Source of the DNA: Neopestalotiopsis rosae
Taxonomy: Eukaryota; Ascomycota; Sordariomycetes; Amphisphaeriales; Sporocadaceae
Reading direction: 5' to 3'
DNA: 64,000 nt
Assembly (NCBI GenBank): GCA_023078685.1
Contig: JALGAS010000002.1
Location: forward strand, 1,426,001-1,490,000
Of the stretch, positions 57,001 to 64,000 are shown piece after piece; the first letter of the stretch is position 1; every line of letters starts with the position of its first letter. Both the position numbers and the translations under genes were made by a program. The notes under the pieces are model-generated. The model was not told where the DNA came from. It worked only from the letters and a program-made list of their open reading frames with translations, and searched no databases.

Positions 57001-58281
57001 TACCTGGACTAGCGCGTGCACATGTGCGGCGCGGATAATTCACGCGTATTGGCGTATTCGATTTGCTGGCTGGGCCTTGGTCGGTCCAAATGCAGATGCA
57101 GGCTCATGGCCATGGTTTTGTGCTGGCTGAATCCTACCCAAATCTCCCCATCAGCCAGGCAGCTTGGTATTTGTGCTAGTTGTCCCGTAAGACTGAATGT
57201 ATATACGACGGAATAAGGCCCGGGAATATTACCGCGCGTTATGGATCTTTTCTTTCATCCCTGGGGCATAATCAAATGCCCTCATTCCCTTTGCTCACCG
57301 TTGGGTTGGCTCCCTTTCATCTTATCAAAAAATCCATTTCCGCCCAAGAAAGTGCAGGCAAACGATATGAGATTAGCACAGTAAGGGAAAAGCGAGAACT
57401 CGGTTTGCGGCCCTCCCGTTTTACCTGTAACGTTGGTAACCGATGGGGAAAATGGCGATCGGCACGAAAACGCATTTTCCAACGCTACGCAGACATTCCC
57501 TGACGTCGATCGCCGCGCCCTGGCCTGGCTTTTCCCATGGCGCCGGAAAGAAAAAGAAGCAGAGGCCGCAACGCCATGTGGGCAGGACCCTTTTTTTCCT
57601 CTGCAAAGGGTTTCGAGGATCCGTGCTTCTTACTGTGTATGAACATGCGAACAGCCAACTGTATTAAAAAATGAGTAAAATGGTATGTGCAATTCATTTT
57701 GTGATTGAAGACCCAACACCGGAGTGCGCGATGAAATGGCTGTGGGGATAATCTTGAGAGAGAAGTTCTTGTCACAGTACACAATCTCGAGAGATCCATC
57801 AGCTATTGGAACGACTTTGTTGTCCAGAATCTGACGAAAAATGGACATCACATTCTCCAAAGTCCCTTCAACGGGGGATCTGGTCCCGTCGTTTCTTGCG
57901 TAAAATTAATCCTTTTCATTCCTATTCGAACGCTACCTCTGGATAACTCTTAATACGCACACAAGTCAAAGGTGGATGTGAATAAGAATCATATACACAC
58001 GTATTTCCATTGGGAAAGCATGCCCGAGCCCATGAAACTCCGAGCCTCTGGCAAAATAACAAATACTACAGCTCTACCTAGCAAAACGGGAGCAGATATA
58101 GGCCACCATCCCCTTAAACGCCGCCCTATAAAACCCTTGTGATCCTATATATATGTACAACAGCTCCCTGCTTTGATCCATGGCGCTAGAAAATTAAAAA
58201 ACCAAATGAACACCCACCCATCTACCATGGTATATATAACACCTCCCGGTCATGATCCCGACGCGCCAGTAATCCCAAAGT
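54001..58281. other. Gene-poor stretch downstream of the kelch-type gene, second half
   Basis: No supportable gene in 4.3 kb. An ORF of 142 codons at 54448-54020 (minus) overlaps open frames on the other strand and has no domain. The final 600 bases before 58282 are AT-rich with ATATAT runs, fitting a 3' flank. Together with the preceding stretch this makes 8.3 kb without a clear gene. Confidence 0.45.
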
Positions 58282-61200
58282 TTAACTCGGTCGTTCCGGG
58301 CTCGCACTCGGACTCCGGCTCTCGATGTTCTCCACCATTGCCATAACGCGTGTCCTGGCACGTTCAGGACGTTTTAGCTGTATTGCCTGTGCTGAAAGGA
58401 TTGGCGCGTCGCTGTGGTGGGAATCGCGTGAGCGTTGCCGAATGCTGGGTGAGCTGAAGAAAGGGTCTTCAAGGGACGATAAGGACTCGGGCCGACCCTC
58501 TGCTGTCGAGGCTGGGAGGAGGCTCTCCAGTCCTCGGGCGATTGCTGGGTCTAGAGGGACGTCAGAGTCCGTACCGAGACCAGAGTCCAGAGTATCTCTA
58601 TGTGTTGGTATATAGGTCGGAGGTCCAATCTCGGACCCCAACGCCGAATCCACGTTGTCGCGCTGTTTGCCCTTGTCCAAGATGACATACTCCTCCTCAT
58701 CCTCTTCCTCCTCGGCTTCTTTTTCATGAGGGACATGTTTCTCTGATACGTAGCTTGACTCGGCCACTGTAGGCGTTTTCGGCTCATCCATGAGCTCGTA
58801 TCTCCTCTTCTCGTCCATCTCAACCCTCTCGTTGGTGTCTGGGTCAATGACGATCACACTCTCTCCGCTCTCGATATCTGGCTCGCCGTTGACTATGCGC
58901 AGGGGCTCTCTAGGCACCGTGAACATGACTTGCACGAGTCGCCTCTCGACAGCCTTTTCAATGTCCCACTCATCATCCCCGTCGCCCGTTCCTCGTCTAC
59001 CAAGTGGAAGGTCATCGTCGTTTACTACATCCCCGGCCTCCCATGCACCACGGCCTCCCTTCCTTCTAAACAGACCTCCAGCGGCAATGGACCCTAGACC
59101 CCCAGACTGGGGATCATAATCTGAGGTTGCCATGCTGTCACGCATTGGTGTATCAAGGTAACTTCCGGGGGATGCTGATGATGGTGTTGAGCCGCTGAAC
59201 ACACGACGGAGACTGCCTAACCATCCTCGGCTGAGCCGTGGCTTGTTTTTGCTCGGGCTCCCTGGTGCATCTTCTTCGTCGTCTTCGTGTCTACCTAGTA
59301 GTAATGATGGGCCTTCTGCTTGCAAGGTCGGAATAGACTTGGCGGTGTGGTACGATGGTTGACTGCTTTCAGAACTGCTAGTGCCGCTCCTCTCCTCTGC
59401 TGCTGCGGTCGCTGCTGCAGCTGCAGCACTAACGCCAAAGCCGAGACGTAGGTGTGAGCGCTGAGAGCCAGACCGGGACACGCCGCGACTGGAGTCCGAT
59501 AAGTTGCTGTTTGTGCGGGCATCGTCGTCTCCGTTGTATCCCGAGCGCACTGACAACACTGACTTGACAGTATTTCGCCGTACTGGTGATGTTCGGCCTG
59601 CACCGCCGGCGCTGTGGGTCGTCATTCGTCCCGTCAACAGTGCATCCGCCGCATCCACATCCGACATCCAGTCCTGCACGTCAGGATCTGTTTGTGGTCG
59701 ACCTTCATTGCCCGGAGTCAGGATTGTGTGACCTGCTTGAGGAAAGGAGAGAGGTCTATCGGTTACAGGCGTCAAGAATGGATCTGAATGCACGCTGTCC
59801 CTGACATTCTCCCTAGCAGGTGTAGTGGGCTCTTCAGCAGCTTGTGTTTCCTCATCAGCTTCATAGATAGGATGTATGCCACCAGATCGCGTGGGACGGT
59901 GGCCCATGGGGGAGTCGTAGCCGCTGACTGGAGCCGGCATGTAGTGTCCTCGCGAAGTCCTAGGGGGAACTGGCTTGCGCATCATCGGGGCTGGAGTATA
60001 TGAGAAGCCAGCTGCATCTATACTTCCACGATTACCCTGAAGGCTTTGGTATCCGAGTGACCTGCCGCCGGTCATGTAGGGATCATGGCCTCCGAGATAC
60101 CAGTTTGTGTCTTGACCATCGTGCTCCATCATAGGTTCATCCTGAAGATAGTGGTTTGTATCCTGGGCCAGCGATCGAATAATGTCCTCCCGCGAAGCAT
60201 ACTTGCGGACATTACGCCAGCGGTAAAGGAAGTATGCCAATATCGCAAGTATGATGGCCCCAAAGCCCAAGCCCAAGCCTAGGCCCAGACCTAATTGCCT
60301 GGAAGCATCTTCGTCATCGTCATCGTCTGAATCGTTCGCTGTACTGGCTGCATACGTTGGGTTTGTGTAATCTTCTGACCAAGACATACTCGTCAAGTTC
60401 AAGAACGAAGGCTTGGCGGTTGACGTCTGCCTTTTCGAATTGCTGCCGGATGATGAGATTTGGTAGCCTCCATAGACCATCATTACATTTCCTGGCAGTA
60501 GTGCTGCACCGTGACCATAAATTCCGGAGCTAGATGGCTGGTCTTCGGGGATTGTCCATTGCCAATCTCCATTCCCGCCGTATCCAAGGCCTAGGTCGAG
60601 AATAGCCAGCTGTGGTGATGCTGCTGTCTGGGTATTCCCGACCCACCCGCCTAGGATCACTAGGGCGCTTCCATCTTCATTCAGCACCGCAGTATGACCA
60701 GATCGTGGGTCCATCGTTGTGGATGTGCTCTTAATCGCCAGTTCTGTGGAGCCCGACGTATCTGCCGTATTTATACTAACATAACCCCAACTCTCTTCTG
60801 GCAAGCTCCAGATGGCTGCAGTACTGATATTGACAAAAGCAGTCTCTGTATGTCCGCCCAGAACAACATAATTGGCTTGCTGCGTCACAGTACCGGATCT
60901 ATTGGATATCGACGGAGAAAGTCCGGTAAAGGTGAAGCCTGCTTCGGCAATGGGCGCACCTTTACTTGTCAAGGAATGCACTGTATAATCAGCAGTGCTC
61001 GAGTCCGACGGCGAGAGACGTAGCATTTGATTCGAGTATGTTGCTTCACTTTGCGCCATTGTCACATCAGTGACATTGCTGGGGCACATACCACCATAGA
61101 TGTAAATATCCATGGGACCCATGACGGGCTCAAGTGTTGTCGAGAAACTGAGACCTGCTCCGAGGTAGCCAGGACCGGAGCTGGTTGATCCCATGGCGCT

Positions 61201-61674
61201 CTGTGTCCATGTGCCTTTGGAGCCATTCTGTGGCGGGTCCATGGTCCATACGCCAGTATCGCTGGACGAGGAGCAATTGCCGGAGTATACAATGAGTGTG
61301 CCATTGTTTGCGATGCTGGCAGTAAAAGAGGCATTGCCGCTGGCGAGGAACGGCAGCTCGGAAGATATTATGTCGAAGGATAAATCTGCTGATTTGATGG
61401 TGCTCGAAATGTTGAGAGCCAGCAGCGAGACGGAATCATCCGTCGGCGAAAAGATATAGGCAACGTCGCTACTGACATTTTCCTGAAGAGGGACGCTGTT
61501 GGTGTTTGGAAGTAGGATAGTTGTCGGGACGTAGGGTAGACTTTGCGCGAGGCCGACCTGTGCCCACGACCACAGTGCAACCAGTCCAAATAGTTGTTTC
61601 GCAGCAGGCGACGATGAGGGTGACCGCGAGAAGCGGCGAGTGACAGGCGATGCCATCCCAAGGCAGAGGAGCAT
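58282..61674 (-). CDS. Kelch-type beta-propeller membrane glycoprotein, single-pass
   Basis: One uninterrupted frame of 1130 codons. A signal sequence (LFGLVALWSWAQVGLAQ) lies at about 28-44. The extracellular part (about 45-455) has kelch/galactose-oxidase-type blade motifs: IYIYGGMCPS (about 190), YVVLGGHTE (about 268), DPRSGHTAVL and ALVILGGWVG (about 325-340), and YGHGAALLPGNVMMVYGGY (about 382-401). Many Asn-X-Ser/Thr sites are present. One membrane helix follows a Leu-Gly run (FGAIILAILAYFLYRW, about 465-483). The cytosolic 650 residues are disordered, Ser/Pro-rich and acidic (EEEEDEEEYVILDKGKQR near 1000). No enzyme residues of galactose oxidase are evident, so a surface or polarity role is more likely; Rax2-type proteins have a comparable layout, but homology is not shown. 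Two starts are possible, 61674 (MLLCLG) or 61656 (MASPVTRR). Confidence 0.8.
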   Translation of the reverse strand: MLLCLGMASPVTRRFSRSPSSSPAAKQLFGLVALWSWAQVGLAQSLPYVPTTILLPNTNSVPLQENVSSDVAYIFSPTDDSVSLLALNISSTIKSADLSFDIISSELPFLASGNASFTASIANNGTLIVYSGNCSSSSDTGVWTMDPPQNGSKGTWTQSAMGSTSSGPGYLGAGLSFSTTLEPVMGPMDIYIYGGMCPSNVTDVTMAQSEATYSNQMLRLSPSDSSTADYTVHSLTSKGAPIAEAGFTFTGLSPSISNRSGTVTQQANYVVLGGHTETAFVNISTAAIWSLPEESWGYVSINTADTSGSTELAIKSTSTTMDPRSGHTAVLNEDGSALVILGGWVGNTQTAASPQLAILDLGLGYGGNGDWQWTIPEDQPSSSGIYGHGAALLPGNVMMVYGGYQISSSGSNSKRQTSTAKPSFLNLTSMSWSEDYTNPTYAASTANDSDDDDDEDASRQLGLGLGLGLGFGAIILAILAYFLYRWRNVRKYASREDIIRSLAQDTNHYLQDEPMMEHDGQDTNWYLGGHDPYMTGGRSLGYQSLQGNRGSIDAAGFSYTPAPMMRKPVPPRTSRGHYMPAPVSGYDSPMGHRPTRSGGIHPIYEADEETQAAEEPTTPARENVRDSVHSDPFLTPVTDRPLSFPQAGHTILTPGNEGRPQTDPDVQDWMSDVDAADALLTGRMTTHSAGGAGRTSPVRRNTVKSVLSVRSGYNGDDDARTNSNLSDSSRGVSRSGSQRSHLRLGFGVSAAAAAATAAAEERSGTSSSESSQPSYHTAKSIPTLQAEGPSLLLGRHEDDEEDAPGSPSKNKPRLSRGWLGSLRRVFSGSTPSSASPGSYLDTPMRDSMATSDYDPQSGGLGSIAAGGLFRRKGGRGAWEAGDVVNDDDLPLGRRGTGDGDDEWDIEKAVERRLVQVMFTVPREPLRIVNGEPDIESGESVIVIDPDTNERVEMDEKRRYELMDEPKTPTVAESSYVSEKHVPHEKEAEEEEDEEEYVILDKGKQRDNVDSALGSEIGPPTYIPTHRDTLDSGLGTDSDVPLDPAIARGLESLLPASTAEGRPESLSSLEDPFFSSPSIRQRSRDSHHSDAPILSAQAIQLKRPERARTRVMAMVENIESRSPSASPERPS

Positions 61675-63032
61675 TTGTTGCTCAGGCTACCGCCAGCATG
61701 ATCCAACTCGTGTGCACTGCAGCGCGCGCAGCGTTTGACGTGAGAGTTGCGACGACGACGGCGATGAAGAGGATGGTGGCCACGAATGACAGGACAAGGT
61801 CCAAGATCAAAACCTGGTAAGAAGCAAAACAAGGAATCCGTTAGGCCGCAACAATACCATTAATTCGTGTGCATTAGAGCCGCAGGTTGTTAATCGATCG
61901 AATCAATGTTGGGCGGGGCGAACGGTTGCGTTGGCGGAGGCCAATATGGGGCTTGCTCTTAGCAACGTTGAACGCACGGGGCAAAGGACGGACAATGAAC
62001 ACGATGGAAACTGGGCTATAGCCGATCGATCGTCTGGACTGACTGGGTAGCAATAAGAAAATAGTAGGAAGAGAAAGAGACTGGACCCGTTCGATCTTGT
62101 GGATCTATTCGGTACACACGGTCGCGAATTGTTTTCGAGAATCCGACAAAAGCAGGTGGCTGGTGCTATCTCGACAATGAGGATATCCGCGATCTTTCTC
62201 GAGGTTGCACTCGACAAACAAGAAATCAGAACTGACAGGCAAGCAGGTCAGACAAGATAGATCCAAAAGGATCCGCAAAAACTCTTGCCGAGAGGGAAGA
62301 GAACCAAGGCAGTGCAAAGGCAGATTGATTGACCATATCATGTGTTGCGCAAACTTGGGAGGTCGGGGAGGACCAAGAACAGGTGGGGTCGAGGGTGTTG
62401 TCACGGCAACTGGCTGTTCGGCAAGATCCGAATTGGACTGGAAATAGGCAAACAGGGGTCCTCTGGGCACATCTTGGGGGGTCCCAACCACCCAAGCACA
62501 CCTATTGTGTGCATGTCTAGCACATCTGCAGCCAATAAAATTCCCCGGACGCGTAGTAGAACAACCCTGGGAGTCCTTGGCAAGTCGCTTATGACCAAGG
62601 CAATAATACCTACATAATCCATAATCGAGCAAGGTGCTGGGTGGCAGTACAGATTACTATGTACATTGTTGGAAGCCTCACTTATCATAAAGCGGGCCGT
62701 CGACGATGGAGTTCAATTTCGCGATTTGCAAAATTTGCACACGATACGCGCAGTACTTTGTCAAACATTTCATCATATTGCTCTTGGGTATGCGACAAAG
62801 GTAGGAGGATAGCACTGGAGGATAATTCCAGTCACACTTGTGAGAGCCTGATGAAAAACGGAACGGCGACATAATTCTAACCTAGATTTACCCCAAGTCT
62901 GTACATAACTCTGCGACACAACAACAAGAACCCCCCTGCCTCATGTTTCAACATCATGACTTCTTCCCCTCGAAAGCATAACAAACATGACACTTTCACG
63001 CTTGATCACCGCCCAGATGATCTGAGAAAGCT
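61675..63032. promoter_or_regulatory. Upstream region of the kelch-type gene and 3' flank of the right-edge gene
   Basis: 1.36 kb between two minus-strand genes. The part near 61675 should be the kelch-type gene promoter and leader. Overlapping ORFs at 61900-62690 have no domain. Nothing further seen. Confidence 0.42.
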
Positions 63033-64000
63033 CTAGGTTTTGGTAGAAGCAGTAACCTTTGCAGCAGCCTCAAGCTTTCTGATCTTATCCTGGAGAACAT
63101 CGACCGTCCCTCTTAGTTCCTCGTTGGCATTGCTCGACCTCTTGAGCGACTTCAGCAAGGCTGTCAGTGCCTCCTCCGTGGCGTTGCCGTCAACGTCGCG
63201 CGGAACCACCCTAGCCACCCGAGGTGTCATACCCGAGTACTTATTCGACAATAGGTCATCATACAATTTCTGTGCCTCTTCTCGTTTAGTCTCCGCCGCG
63301 GCCGCGGTCGCCTCTGCATTAATGATCTTCTTATCAAGTCCCTCGATCTTGTCGGAAATCGCCTTCTCATCTTTGGTCGCCGCGGTAGTCAATGCCGAGT
63401 TCTTCAGCATCTCTTGAGTGGCCTTTTCTTGCGAGGTCTTTAGGTCCTTCTTCAGCTTTTCATTCTCCTCTTTGATGGCCTTGCAATCAACCTTTTCTTG
63501 GGCCGCCAAATCAGCCATCTTGGCCAGGTAGGTGTCATGAAGAGCGCTGGCTGAGGGGATAGTCTTGGGCTCTACCGGCGCGGGAAGTCCCACCACAGTC
63601 GGCCGGCCTTCCATCATGCGCGTGTATTCCAGATGAGGTCGGTCGGCGAAGCCGGGCAGGACAAAGATGGGACCGCGGTCGCTGGCGCTGCCTCTGATGC
63701 GATAGTAGCGCGTGACGAGGTCCGTGGATACGACGCCGCGCTCGGCTTCCGTGGCGGTATCCCAGATTCCGTCTCCGACTACACCGACTGCGCGGTTGGC
63801 CACCCCAGTATAGTCCTCGGCCTGCTGCGTCTTGTCCAAGATCTGGTGGACCCATTCCTGCACATCGTCTCCGGCATTGGCAAGTACCCATCGATCTTGA
63901 GGGAAAACAATCTCCCTTCCGGAACGTCCGTCTGGGCCCTCGTGGCTCAGATGCTGCGCCGGGATGAATGCCTCTCCCTTGAGTGCATCGAGACAGTTCT
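63033..64000 (-). CDS. Coiled-coil protein of unknown function, 3' part only (runs off right edge)
   Basis: The frame is open from the right edge to a TAA-type stop at 63033-63035, about 322 codons, with the start lying beyond the window. The first 110 visible residues look folded (IVFPQDRWVLANAGDDVQEW; GVVGDGIWDTATEAERGVVS; DLVTRYYRIRGSASDRGPIF; VLPGFADRPHLEYTRMM). A long helical, Lys/Glu/Ala-rich coiled coil occupies most of the next 170 (AQEKVDCKAIKEENEKLKKD; AISDKIEGLDKKIINAEATA). The end (NEELRGTVDVLQDKIRKLEA) is again helical. No family was recognised. The lack of stops over 968 bases and the regular coiled-coil pattern make it a real gene. Confidence 0.75.
   Translation of the reverse strand, partial: NCLDALKGEAFIPAQHLSHEGPDGRSGREIVFPQDRWVLANAGDDVQEWVHQILDKTQQAEDYTGVANRAVGVVGDGIWDTATEAERGVVSTDLVTRYYRIRGSASDRGPIFVLPGFADRPHLEYTRMMEGRPTVVGLPAPVEPKTIPSASALHDTYLAKMADLAAQEKVDCKAIKEENEKLKKDLKTSQEKATQEMLKNSALTTAATKDEKAISDKIEGLDKKIINAEATAAAAETKREEAQKLYDDLLSNKYSGMTPRVARVVPRDVDGNATEEALTALLKSLKRSSNANEELRGTVDVLQDKIRKLEAAAKVTASTKT

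Noticed and set aside
1..64000. Biosynthetic cluster, mating locus, transposase, reverse transcriptase, CRISPR or toxin system
   Set aside because: No backbone synthase, homeobox or HMG pair, transposase, polymerase motifs, repeat-spacer array or toxin gene was found in any frame I could read.

Overview
The window is nuclear DNA of a filamentous ascomycete, most likely a sordariomycete and probably of the order Hypocreales; the species cannot be fixed from sequence alone. The evidence is short introns (about 50-150 bp) with GTANGT-type donors, CTAAC/CTGAC branch points and YAG acceptors, together with fungal orthologues such as Met2, Pho84, Vps17, Tho2, Mef2 and a WSC wall sensor. There are no operons, no bacterial features and no CRISPR array.

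Layout. 1-845: 5' part of an unrecognised nuclear-looking protein (minus strand), head to head with COP9 signalosome subunit 6 (2351-3648). A sorbitol/xylitol-dehydrogenase-type zinc alcohol dehydrogenase (4244-5743, minus) converges on CSN6. A 5.5 kb stretch without a supportable gene follows. 11213-26000 is gene-dense: Vps17 (minus) divergent from mitochondrial EF-G2/Mef2 (plus), a cyclin-L-like protein (plus), an unrecognised coiled-coil protein (minus), a Pho84-type phosphate permease with a long extra C-terminal tail (minus), then two small possible ORFs. Homoserine O-acetyltransferase Met2 (26340-27926, minus) is divergent from a very large Tho2 gene (29101-36459, plus). A TMEM184/DUF300 seven-helix protein follows (37630-39490, minus).

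The right half (39.5-64 kb) is gene-poor. It holds a decayed ankyrin-repeat gene (about 43744-45702) with a tRNA-like element inside it, a WSC-domain cell-wall sensor (48416-49928, minus), an 8.3 kb stretch with no supportable gene, a kelch-type membrane glycoprotein (58282-61674, minus) and the 3' part of a coiled-coil protein running off the right edge (63033-64000, minus).

The genes do not form one pathway. Most are housekeeping genes: protein turnover signalling (CSN6), endosome-to-Golgi recycling (Vps17), mitochondrial ribosome recycling (Mef2), mRNA export (Tho2), methionine synthesis (Met2) and phosphate uptake (Pho84). I found no convincing new multi-gene system. The points most worth a second look are the ankyrin pseudogene and its inserted element, a stop-free multiple-of-three intron in THO2, a 10-nt first coding exon with two in-frame acceptors in the TMEM184 gene, the C-terminal extension of the phosphate permease, and a 61-codon membrane-protein ORF. 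Exon boundaries were read by eye from splice signals and reading frame, not from transcripts.
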